Part shown: one piece after another, positions 45,930-57,948 of the stretch
How positions within the stretch are numbered: position 1 is the stretch's first letter
How the letters are laid out: each line of letters begins with the position of its first letter
The notes under the pieces: model-generated
What the model was told of the DNA's origin: nothing
What the model saw: only the letters and a program-made list of their open reading frames with translations
The model's database searches: none
Position numbers and translations under genes: made by a program
Assembly: GCA_028023455.1 (NCBI GenBank)
Contig: JAQFVV010000063.1
Coordinates: forward strand, 5,814,794-5,878,793
DNA length: 64,000 nucleotides
DNA from: Epiperipatus broadwayi
Taxonomy: Eukaryota > Onychophora > Udeonychophora > Euonychophora > Peripatidae
Direction: 5' to 3'

Positions 45930-48900
45930 TATATATTATAATGGGATGATCCTTTTCAGGACTCGAGGAAGTCACATCTAACTATAGTCGGACTTTGAGT
46001 CTTCTTATAGAATGCCATGGATGATGTGATTTAAAATATAATCCAATTCACTCCTCTATTAATAACCTTGTTACTCTCGGAATTTGAGCTCAGAGTAAAA
46101 ATTGTAATTGACTCTCTTCAGGCATTTCCACAAATATCCCATAGTAATGATAAATTTAGTATAAGCTATATATAACTTTTTTATAAATATTAAATCACTA
46201 AGTTGATTCAATGTATATATGCATGAGTATGTATATTTGTAATTATTGGTTTTATAAAATGACTAAATAAAATAAACAAACGAGACCTGTTTAATTTTAA
46301 AATCAAGTTTAACACATTTTAATCAGTAATAGAAACAAAAATATTATCACATAAATCATAAAAATATTAAATTTAGATTTATAATCTGGTCTTTTATATA
46401 ATACAATAATAAGCTATTTAATATTCAGAAACTATAATATAATTATTTACATATATATAATTTAAAGTCATGTGTACAATAAATAATACCACCACACATT
46501 ATAAATCTACTTATTGTGTCATTAAAATGATTCAGTGTGTTTTATATGCCTATATAAGATAACATGCATTCACACCAGATTAATAGTAGAATGTATCCTG
46601 ATATTACTTGTGTATGTTTAAAAAGAAATTATGTTAATTGTCAGGTAAGATTCAATTTGGAATATAATAAAACTTACTTCCAAATTGAAATAACTTAAAA
46701 AACTTTTACCTTAGTCAGCCGTCATTTTCATCAGAGCATATAGCAAAATAACAACATATAAATTTTATTAAATAAATAAAAATAAAATGTCCATCTTATC
46801 AGTTCTCCACTTATTCTGTTAAAATCAATCTAATATATGAAATAATTTCTCCACATAAATATAGTTATCCACAAAGGAAATAAAGTTTAAGTTTTCTTAA
46901 AGTACACAATGAAGTAATCCAAAATGAGAAAGAATAATGGTTGTATATTCCTCCTTGATGAAATAAAATGATTATGAATGTTGAAAGATAAAGTTCATTG
47001 ATCATCCTTCGAAGAGGTAATCCAAATATTCATTCTTTTAAATATTTGCATAGTAAAATATTTAAAATCTTCTTCATTATAATACTCCATTATTAAGGCA
47101 ACTTTTTTAGTGGAAATTACGATGATTATACTTTAGGCATTAAGTAGAAATACATTTACATGTTAAGGTTTAAATTATCAGCAGAAATCCCTGGCATAAT
47201 TTGTCTAGCCAAAGAACATCTTTATAAATTTTTGTCTTTTTAAATATATATTTTGAAAGCTCATTTTGAAGACGTTGATAACTCTTATAACCTTGTCAAT
47301 TTCAATGATTATTTTTTTATTTCTTTATAAAATTAAAAGGCAGTAAATTAATTACTTGAAGACAGTTTTAAAAACAGTGAATCTTCTTTTTTTTCTTAAA
47401 TGTGTTCTAAATTAGAACACATTTAAATTTACAGAAGTAGTTATTGCCTTGATAACTAAATAGAATATTATTGTTATAACAATATTAGTTCATTTTTATA
47501 CTGGATTAATTTCTGCAAGCAGATCACATAATCATGATCACACTCTGTATTGTTTAAAATAAACAATTTGTAATGAACCCCAAACATTTATTTCCTTTGT
47601 TTCAACTGATAAAATGCAATGTTGACTTAAGGCTTTGTCAAATGTCAAGTTTTGGTTAATAAAAAAAATACTATTAGTTAGAAACATTTATTTATGTGTG
47701 TGTATAAACAAACTAGAATTATTCATTTTTAGAATTATTCTTTTAATATTAATTAGTTTATGTATGTAACTGATATATGAAAAGCTTAAGATAGGTGCAT
47801 GTTATTTATACCTGTTGATTCAATATAGGCACAGTTAAATTCACAAGAAAACAATATATATATATAATGATCTTCCAAATGGGCACAAGTAATTAAATTA
47901 CACTGTGTCAGAAGTGAATAACCACATTTAAAAATTAAAGAGTATTAGCGCACAAATTGTAAAATTTTTCTGTTAATGGTCTAAAACCTTATGTGAGTTT
48001 CTTATGAATGTTAGTGGGGATTTTTATAAGCATTTGTTAGTATTATTATATTTGATGAAGTATTTAATGCAAGAAAGGGGGGTGGATTGTTACAGAAATT
48101 GTTGATATACAAGTTAGGTTGATGTAAATTTATTTTATTTGTGGAATAGTGGTTGATATTTGTTTAGATGTTTTTCTGATCTGTTTATTCATTGGCACAC
48201 CCATCTATGTATAAGTAATCTAATCAGTGAAGTATGTCTAACTCATAGTCATATCAATCATATTTTAGTCAGGATAATTTAGTATTCATATAGCAACATA
48301 TGTGTATGCATGTATGTCTGTATCATCTTTTAATTTCATTTTCATATTTAATTACAATATAAATTTTGACATTCTACAATAAAACATTTAAAATTACAGT
48401 AAATTTATCTGATAACAGATGTAAAAATATTTTGAGTGATTAATGGATATCTGGATTAGTGAATTATTTGACAAAATAAATTATGTTACCAACTACTTTA
48501 TTTTACTGATTAATTAATATTCATTTATTTTGATAGTGTAAAAAGTTATTTTTTTATATATTTTTTTTATTTGGTTTGATTTAATTTAGAATATCAAAAT
48601 GATTTTCTTTTCAAGAAAAGATTTCTTGAATATTTATTCCCTTATTAACCAAGTGCAAAGGGTGGAGCTAACCTTTGGAGGATAAGATGACCTCTTGATT
48701 GATAGAAAAGAAATGTATTTAAATGATAGTTAATAATAGAAATTCAGAGATTATTCATTCAGTCATTTGTTCATTATCTGCCACTTCTTCTTTGTGCATT
48801 TTTAAAAAAAAATATCTTCCAGAAATCAAGTCAATTAAATTCCAAAGTGTGAATTTTTAAACATTATTTTCTTTATTGAATTCAAAGTGGGAATTCCAGC

Positions 48901-51900
48901 TACCAGACAGCTTTAAGGAAGGATGTCAGGCTAAATTATTAAAAAAAGGTATAATTTTCTTCATTTTCTCCACTTGGTCTAATGTTAAATTAACACTATC
49001 ATCTTTAAAATGTATGTATATGCTGATAATTTTAATCTACTTTGTTTTCTTTTCTTTTATTATTACTGAGGAAATTTGCATGAATTTTCTAATCTTTTAA
49101 GGAAATTGTGTAAATTTTATAATCTTTTAAGGAAATTTAAGCAGGACTGCTTAACAAAACCTACCTTTGACTCTCCATTTAAATTCTTTTCTAGTTGTAT
49201 AGAAGTCAAGTTAAAATTGAAGGATGTGAGTGTAATATTTCTATGCTATATATTTGAATTACTCTGGGATAATAAGTATGCATGTTATTCATGCCTATAA
49301 ATTACTTTATTAACAAAGTGAATGTGGGGCTTACAAATAATTGATTAATTACTAGTATTTATTTCATATGACATGTTTAAATCAAGTAGGACATTAATAT
49401 CACATATTTTTTGTTCTCCTTGGTATGAGGACTTATTGTAGAAATATTATTGCCTAAAGAATTATAGATTTTATGTAAATGATTAATTAGCAATGGACCA
49501 AAATAATTATATTTGTGATAATTCATAAAGTTAATGGGAAGCTAATGTTTACTTTTGGAAACCTGCTTAAATTATTGTTAAATTAAAATATTTCCAGAAT
49601 TAATTGAATGATAAATATAAAAAGATACAGAGCTGAAATTATATATCTATATATCCATCATTATTATAAAAATTTATTACTGCACATGCTATATTAGTGA
49701 ACACTATTAGCTATTGCTAAGAACATTGGAGATCATTGAATTAAATCTAAATTGTGAATGTCTATCCTAGAGAAATTTGTTTTTATGTTTAGTAACACAT
49801 TCTCAATTGGAATTGTCATCCCTGACTTCATGTCAGTTGGGAAACTTTATGTTTAAAAAAGAAAGAAACATTAGAAGTGAATTTTTTTTAAGTTAAAAGA
49901 AGAGTAACTTTTTTCTTTGTTTCTATTGATATACCGTAGATAGATAGACAGATTTATTATTTATGTATTTGCTTATTTAATTTTTGTTATTTCATTGACT
50001 CCTAGAATGTCTCAGATTAAGCATATTGCAATGTGCACTATGCTGATAAATAATTATTATTTAAATATAATGTCTTATGTAGGTTATATATATATACATT
50101 TTACAGTGATTTATTGAAGAGAGGTATACATTTTTTTGTGTCTCAAAGTGAGCACTTGGCTTTCAGAGTAGCACATGTATAAAAGAATTATTGTATCAGA
50201 AATGGTAAAACCTTGTTGATAATAATTATTGCCATTTAAAAGTTTAAAATAGCTAATAGTTTGTCATAAACTAAAAGTTTTTTTTTTATTATTTCAGTTT
50301 ACCATTTACTTTACCATAATATGTGTGTATTATGGTTTGAAGTTATTTACATGCTCTTATTCATACATATGTGTGTCTGTTTTATGCATTTATTTCATAT
50401 AATTAGTAAATATTCAGTTTTGATTGTTTTTCTTTCTGTTAATTTCTGATAATGCTGTATTCTAAAATAATTGGTAGAAATAGTGTCATGTCTGTGTATG
50501 TGTATTTATTTTTTAATGTATAGAGTAGTTATGAGAGAGAAAAGTAATCTGTAATATGTTCTATGTAGATTGGGATTGAGAACTCTCTCCCTTATTATAA
50601 CTAAGTATTTGCCATGAGTGAAATATATTCCTAGATTGCATACATATGCATTTTAAAAATGGTATTTTATGAAGTTGAGTAGGTTGTGTCCCTTTATTCT
50701 GGTGGTGAGAATAAGTTCCACACCAATAGTATACCTCAAAGTAGGTGGGAATTTATTATTTGTTATTAGATTTGTTAGCCAATAAGCTTGTTTATTCCTC
50801 ATGTGCTTACATTTTTCTTGATGTTTATTTTTGTGTTATCATAGAACCATAGCTATAGGTAATGTACTTGGTGAATAAATAAATAGTAAGATTAAATCCT
50901 TTATGGAATATTAAAGCAGAAATAGTGTTATATTTGTTGGTTGGTCTACAGCATTGTCCGAAATATAATATTTAATTAGTAATTCATAAGTAAACTGATG
51001 ATATATGATTTTTTTTAATTATAGTATAAGATGTGACACACACGTAATGAAAAAAAAAATCTCGCAGACATGAAAGTATAATACTGTTAAATTTATATAT
51101 CGGCAGGTAAATATTTTGAATTATATCATATTAATTTATGACGAGCTTTAAATCATCAAATCATCAGAATGATTATTATTGTTTTTTTTTTTATTTTTGA
51201 ATGCTTAAAAAGTGTAGATATTGAAAGGATTATTTAATTGAGCTATTTAAGTTATTTTTGTGACAGACAAGTTTATTGATTTGTTTTATCTTAATAATTG
51301 ATAGTGACCTTTCCAACTTGTATATTTGTGCCCATAATATGATATTTAATTTACCCAGTGTTGTTTGCTAATAATAAAAAATTGTTAGCATTAATTAATA
51401 GCCCAAATATGTTTTAAGTCAGAATATGATGTCATTATTTTATTTATTAATTAATATCTTGTAAATTGCTAGTCAATAGATAATAAAAAAGTGTAACAAA
51501 GGATATATCAAACCCAGATTAGTAATGTATGTGTAAATTTAAGAATTAGGACAATTGACTCAATGTGAGCTAATTATTTCAATTGCAAATGTAAATAAAT
51601 GCTTTATTTATTATTTAAAACTTTGTCTCCAGTTGTTTTTATATGCATTCGTATTCTAGTTTCCACATCCTACACATCTATTATAACATAAGTGCATTAC
51701 TTTGTAAATTTGATAATAAACATACTGAAATCTGATAATATTGTTCTCTTGATCCAAACATTATATGAAATACTTTACCATTTGATAAATTTATAAAAAG
51801 GTTGCATATTTAGTTATTATTTAGACAATGATGTGAGATTAAAAGGTACCCTATTTCCTTCATTATCTAATTTCTAGTCCAGTGTAACATCACCTAATTT

Positions 51901-52452
51901 ATTCCATTATTATTATTTTTTTATTATTATTACAATATTTATAAGTTATTGTGTAATAGAATTTCTTCAATCAGATCATATTAAAGATTCCGAGATCTGA
52001 TTTCCTAGTTCCAAATTAATATCAGTTTAGCTATTTAGATGAAAGCATACTAGATAGTTGAGTTATTCAATATCATGTTTTTATGTTAAAGTAATATTGT
52101 AGTTAATCTATGAGTGTATTTAGATGATGGAAGAAATCAAATCAAATTATAGTTTATTAGCCTGAATAAATAAAACTTTATTAATTTTTATCATTTGGTT
52201 GATTAACTAATGAAGTATGTATCTTATTTTAATCATCAATAATATTTCTTCCTTCATTTATTTATATTCTGTATATTTTAAAACTTTCTTTAACCCTCCA
52301 CTGAGCTAAGCTATAAGTCAGACAAAAGGAGAAGGGTCTCAGTATTAATTCAAAGCAATATATAATTGTTAACTTGTTCTATTCATTAATAGAATTGGCA
52401 CCCTGGGCATTTTGCTCATATAATATGTAGGATCAGTGATGAGTAGGGGGGG
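45930..52452. other. AT-rich spacer, little of note
   Basis: AT-rich DNA with a slightly more complex block at about 45,940-46,130, which could be an unidentified short repeat. There is a 26-bp near-palindrome AATGTGTTCTAAATTAGAACACATT at about 47,400, and a duplicated ATAATCTTTTAAGGAAATT-like motif at about 49,090-49,130. Two weak exon-like pieces (48,888-48,948 and 49,195-49,225, +) have fair splice signals but do not join in frame. Confidence 0.5.
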
Positions 52453-54243
52453 TATGTAAAACATACAAAAACTTAGAAATGTTCGGGTTGGAAATAAATA
52501 AATAAATAAAGAAAGAAAAACGAGCTTAAAAGTTAACAAAATCAAGAAATGTTGAAAATTAATAAAACAAAGGAAAAGAGAGGGAACTAGAGTTACCAAG
52601 ATCGTTATCTTTTGCTATTCAAAGTCTGAATTTCGAGAAAAGTAAAATATTAAATTATAATACTAAAAGCATAAGCTAGAAAAATTAAAGCAGAAAAGAA
52701 ACCTAAAGAAAAAATGTAGTAAATATGATTGTGGGGAAAATAAAGTTTAAAGGGAAAACTTCGCTAGTGTGGAGAGAAAAAAACCTAGAAATTTAATATC
52801 TTCAAAAAGATAAGAATCTATGTTTCAAAGTACACCTTTGACGATAAACGAAATGCGGGTTTTATGGAGTATAGTTAAAGCATGAGTTTAAATAAAAATA
52901 AATGATCGTCGAGATTTAAATTTAAATGAGAAAAAAAAAACATATACTAAAATTTGTGTAATTAATTAAAGAAAATAAAGAAATAAGTAAAATGTAAATA
53001 GTGCTATAAAATCATATAAAATAAGTTTAAATATGGCCAAAGGCATAGCATGGAAGGTGTCAATAACAGGTGGAAACAAAGAATCCGAAGGACAAAGGAC
53101 CATTGGAATGTTTTAATTAAAAAGGAAGTTAAGTGGAAAGCTAGAGAGATTATAGGAGAGATTAGAGCTTGAGACTTCGAGTCGAGAAGGTGAAATTTTG
53201 CGGCTCCAAGAATCAATCGATATAAATAGACAAGATGACATCTACTATCGGTGCCTCACATACTATGGCTGGCTAAGGCCTTCATGATCGCTGGTCAATC
53301 CGGACTGTCTGTACCAATGGTTCTGCTATAATGTAACAACTGCTGTAGTAACGCCTGCCTGTGGATTCCTGTAGTTGCCCTGCTTGTGATGCCTCGTCCT
53401 CCGTGCCTGAATAACCAAGAAGCTACACACCGCCAAATATGATAGGCGACCGTCCCTCCTAAAGAAGTGGAGAAAATCCACATGACGGTCGACCACATCG
53501 GAAGGAACTCAAAGACTAAACCCTAGGTAACTTGAATATTATTTTATAAATCATCATAAGTGCACTTAAATTCAAATAGACAATGGCCAAATGCCTTTCC
53601 TGAATGATAATGACATTCTCTTATGATAGACAGTGAGTCTAACGATTATAAATGTGAAAGCATTTATAATAATTTCAATTAGTTATTTTAAGTATTCATT
53701 TTATTGTTAGAATTTCAAATATTTTTCCTTAGAGCACTATCAAAATATAATATGTTTAAATTTATGTTAATATTTCTTAGGTCTTTTTTTTTTATCAAAC
53801 CTAATTATTTTTATTATTAAAAAATGTATTAATTTATCTAAATCTGTCTCGCCTCGTTCTTCGCCACTCCAAAAAAATAGTTTAACATTAGAGAGGGGAG
53901 GGGTAAACTATTATTCATGTTGATATTCTTTTTTAGTTATTAAATTAACACGTGAAACGTTGATGGTGCAGTGTTTTAGCCAGTAAAATTTATAAATTAG
54001 CCAAGCGCTGTAACAGTAATATCTTACAGCAGTCGGGAGAAAGCTGATCGGAAAAAATAGTCTGGAAGCTATATCCGTATAGCTGACAGATTTGGTCAGG
54101 TACGGAAATTGATTCGTTTATTTCCGTATTTCTCTCTGCTTGAGGTAGCGGAAGGTAGACGATTTTTGAATTAGAAGAATTCCCCATTACATGTTATAAG
54201 TGAAAGGGAAGTTGGAGCTTTCGATCGTCCCGTGCCCGTTACA
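52453..54243 (+). repeat. 5' LTR of the gag-only element (left end altered)
   Basis: Matches 57,988-59,748 nearly completely. It ends CCCGTTACA. Compared with the 3' LTR it lacks the first 39 bases, having unrelated sequence ending in a G-run instead. It keeps about 28 bases (around 53,200-53,235) that the 3' LTR has lost. It contains two antisense open frames, at 53,295-53,498 and 53,990-54,187. Confidence 0.9.
53295..54187 (-). other. Two antisense open frames within the LTR
   Basis: Frame a (53,295-53,498) starts MWSTVMWIFSTSLGGTVAYH. Frame b (53,990-54,187) starts MGNSSNSKIVYLPLPQAERN. Both lie in the G+C-richest parts of the LTR and recur in the 3' LTR at 58,761-59,003 and 59,495-59,692 with a few substitutions and no stops. 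They have no recognisable domain and no splice context. Because the LTRs are near-identical, recurrence alone is not evidence of coding. G+C-rich regulatory sequence is the simpler reading. Confidence 0.2.
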
Positions 54244-54248
54244 TATTT

Positions 54249-54266
54249 TGGGGCCCAGTCCGGGAT
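54249..54266 (+). promoter_or_regulatory. Primer-binding site of the gag-only element
   Basis: TGGGGCCCAGTCCGGGAT lies five bases after the LTR end. It resembles the tRNA-Pro type site (TGG, G-rich, ending GTCCGGGAT), so priming by a tRNA of that kind is likely. Confidence 0.75.
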
Positions 54267-55622
54267 TTGAAACTGCTGCACATTGGATAATCACGTGTTA
54301 AATAAGTTATAATGTAATAAAAAATTTTCTAAAATAAAATTCGTTTAATATATGTGGATTTAAACATATAAATTTAGTGTTGCAAGTTAAAGTGGCGAAA
54401 AGTAAAGATGAAGGGGATAAGTTTTTTTTGATGATACTCCATACGAGCATTTCACGTCAAATGTGTACAAAGAGTAGCGAGGGGGAAAATTTTTTTTTAG
54501 TAGTATGACAGTTATTGAAATGAATAGTGAAAGATAATCTCAAGCAATAATTAAACAAATATAACGAACAAAGAAATTATAATGTCAAATGATTACCACC
54601 ATATAATATGAATCATTTTGAAGAAAAAGAAGAATAACACAAAGCTGTATAAAAATTTTAATGCTAAGTAATAAAAGAAATAATAGTCGCAAAGTGTAAA
54701 TGTTATTAAATAGTTGTATATTCCAGTAAGTTAAAGTTAGAAAATAAATGTGTATAGTCTCATAAGAAAATAATGAAGCGTATTTAGCTATAATGATAGC
54801 AATCAAAAATATAGATTATCATGATGTTTGTGTACCGAAAAAAATATAAAGTAGTTAAAGTAAAAGAAATAAAACAGTTCAGTAAAGATTTAAATCATAA
54901 ATGAGAGAGTCTAAATAGCCATGTATCACCGGTGAATTGAAAAAAAATATATATGTATGATTCTAAATATTGTGTCTCAGTCAAGCCGAAATAAAATATT
55001 TATAATGGTTAATGAAAATATTCGAATGTATTTGTTAAGTTGAAGAAATATGTATGTACGATTTCAAGGTAGTGAAAGGAATATAATTTACAAAAACGTT
55101 TTATATGTAATGAAAGAGATTATCCCAGTGAAGAAAATGTATGTGTGACTTTGTTTTAAAATGACTGTAAAATAATTGAAGTTTATAATGAAATATTAAA
55201 AATATATGTCATAGGTGCATGTGTCTGGAAACACAGTTAAATGAAAGTTTATTTAGGTATACCGTCAACAAATAGAAATAAGTATAAGTAATGAATTAAA
55301 GTTAAAAGAATGTAAACAGGCATCATTGAATTAATTATAGTGAATCAGAGGTATATGAGCAGGGAAAATCGAGGACAAAGGTGGACAGACAGTTGGGCAA
55401 GTCTAGGGCAGGCAGACAAGAATAGGAACCGGAGTACAGATGTTTGGGTTGGCTAGTGATCTAACTGCTAACTGAATAAATCACAAATATTAAATCGTTG
55501 ATCAAAGTAAAAAAAAGGAAAACAGAGAGTCAATAGAAAAAATTTCTTTATATAAATATAGCCATAAGAGTTAGTAAGCCGTATTAAAAACATAGATTAA
55601 GGGTTAAATAAAATTAGTATTC
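54267..55622 (+). other. Leader of the gag-only element
   Basis: 1.36 kb of A-rich untranslated sequence between the primer site and gag, with many stops in all frames. Its length suggests packaging or regulatory roles, or filler in a non-autonomous element. No internal repeat was recognised. Confidence 0.5.
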
Positions 55623-57071
55623 ATGAATACGAGATCCCAAGCTAAAATGGATTGTCAAGAACGGGAAGTGAGAGAAGGGAGTGAAGATAAAGAGATGAAA
55701 GTACCTGGTAAAATAAGCAAGAGTGATATCATGGATATGCTAAGGCAGATGAGGGTCGATCAACAGCAATTCGTGGAAGAATACCTGAACCGACAGGAGA
55801 GAAGAATAGAAGAATGGATGATCAAGGTCGAAATCGATAGCCAGAAAAGAATGGCGGCATTCAAGGAAGAAGTAAAAAATGAGATCATCCAGCAATCAAA
55901 GCCTAAGGATACATGGGCTGGATTTCACCCAGAGATGGAGATGGAGGAACAAAGGAGTATAGGGACATGTGGATATGCGAAATCTGAAACAGTTGAGGAT
56001 AAAGTTAGAGAATTAGCAGAATTGGATTGAGAAAGGGATATAGGACAGCCAGAAAGGGAGATAAAACCGGGAGATGAAGAGATGGAGGTAGTGAGAGATA
56101 ATAGTCAAAAAATGCTGATGAGCATGCAGGAGAGTTTAGGTCAAGTGGCAAAGGTAATAGCCAGTTTAAACACCAGAGTGGAAGAATATGTAAAGAGTAC
56201 AACCTACAGCAGCATTAATGCCAATATAGAGGGCCGAAAACTAAGAACTACTGGAGAAGACAGAATCAGAGAATCTGGAGGTTACATGGACTAGCCTGTG
56301 GGCTTCCACCACTTCCTGAAGATACAAGTTTTCAATGGTGACCCGGGAGAAAGCCTGATGGAACCCTTGAGCAGCCTGGAACGATACTTCCAATTCAGCA
56401 GAGTAAGTGAAGAAGCCAAGATAGCAGTCGCTTGTAGCCATCTGCAGGGCGAGTCTCAAGTTTGGTGGAATTCGCTATTCCAGAAGCCCATTACATTTAC
56501 AGCATACCAGAGAATGTTGAAGAGCAGTTATTGGAGTGAGGAGCTACAGGAGCATATGTTGCATCAAATAAAACAGCACAAAAGGAGACCGGAGGAGTCG
56601 TTCGTGACATTCTTCCGATGACAGGTGGCTAGATTATGACTAATAATGGCAAACCTGTTATCGGAGACGCAAATACTCCATATAATTAGGTCCGGGTTTC
56701 CGAGGGACATTGAACGTACTCTCATCGGTACAGAGAGGAAAACGGTGGACCAGGTGGCAGAGATGCTGAGTGCGCTGGACACCACTAGGGACAACCAACA
56801 GATGGAGGAATCACCATCGGAACCGCGTGTAAGAGAAGCACCTAGAATAAGAAAGGACTGGGATCCGGGAGAAAGACATTGGGAAAAAGAACAAAGATAT
56901 TCTAGGGAATGGAACCCGAGGAGGCAAGGAAACAGACAACAGAGAGAGGAGACAGAATACAAGCACCCATATGACATGACAGTGAGGCAAGGACCTCAAG
57001 AGCAACATCCGCATCCCAGAGGAGGCAGAGGTGATGTAAATCAAGGAAGACAACCGCCAGATAAAATGTAA
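55623..57071 (+). pseudogene. Ty3/gypsy gag with four in-frame stops
   Basis: One continuous frame of 482 codons, with no frameshift, interrupted by TGA at 56,028, TAG at 56,292, TGA at 56,619 and TGA at 56,637, and closed by TAA at 57,069. The N-terminal part begins MNTRSQAK, a start typical of insect and other invertebrate gypsy gags, followed by a long charged coiled-coil-like region (residues about 25-100). The capsid part, from about residue 225, has FNGDPGES, ESQVWWNSLF, YWSEELQEHML and GFPRDIERTLIG, with counterparts in the gag at 27.9-28.7 kb. The C-terminus is rich in Arg, Gln and Gly (nucleocapsid-like) without a clear CCHC knuckle. Each stop is one transition away from a sense codon. 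Confidence 0.85.
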
Positions 57072-57934
57072 GAGCGGTCCCAAATAAAGAAAGAATTAGA
57101 TGATGACAAATGCGGAAATGGAAATGGACCTCGAATCATGGAGAATGGATAGGAATACGGAAGCTAATGACATAAAGAAATGATGAGCCAATAAATGGCT
57201 AGACAGTATGAGGGACTTTAGGAAAATGATAAAGGATAAATTAATTAGTAGGATGGGGTCGTAGATTGAGGTTGATGGAATGTAGGGTCAGATATTTGTA
57301 GCTTGAGCCTGTTGCAGTATTTGGTTTTGCCTTCTTCATTGTCATGCGTGTGTGTTAAGCGGGTACACCAGATCTTATGACAGAGAACCCAGGGACAGAG
57401 ATCCCATTCTCAATGACTCACTGGATTAATATTTCCAGTTAGGTATTAAACACATATATCGTGAGTCAATGGTCCAGAGACCAATCTATGAGGAAAGAAC
57501 CCTTTATATGAATATAGAGCTTTCAGAAATATACTGGGCTCATGGATGAGCTGGATGAAAAGATGCCAGCCTCCCAACCCACCTCGATAATAGTGGCCAG
57601 AGTTGGCACTTAGAGGTTCCTTATTGCAAAAATGCGATATATGAACAGGTTTAATTGGATCACAGAGATATCCTGTGGATTCGGACCTGTAGATACGAGT
57701 AGTGGCAGAAATGAAACGTATGCATGGCAGTGTCAGGATTAAATTGGTTTGGCTATACTGCTTGGTTCAGCAAAGGAAGGGATAATTTACCTGGTCACCT
57801 CTCTATAGATTAACCTCAACCCTACATCATAGTAGCAATGGAAAAAAAAAAGAAAGAGTTTGAACAATAGTTGGGAGCATATAGCTTTCGATGCATAAGG
57901 TTAAAATTTTTTTTTGGCAGGAAAAAAAAATTTT
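57072..57934 (+). other. Unrecognised interior between gag and the polypurine tract
   Basis: About 860 bases, G+C-richer than host DNA, with stops in every frame. No protease, RT, RNase H, integrase or env motif could be recognised. It may be a scrambled pol or env remnant or element-specific non-coding sequence. Confidence 0.5.
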
Positions 57935-57948
57935 AAAGGGGGGAACGG
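57935..57948 (+). promoter_or_regulatory. Polypurine tract of the gag-only element
   Basis: AAAGGGGGGAACGG immediately precedes the 3' LTR start TGTAATG. Purine-only except for one C. Confidence 0.75.

Noticed and set aside
48888-49225. Two consecutive exon-like pieces on the + strand
   Set aside because: Individually plausible splice sites, but joining them creates an immediate in-frame stop, and the second is only 31 bases.
56564-57083. Minus-strand open frames of 137 and 90 codons
   Set aside because: They are antisense shadows of the gag frame on the + strand.
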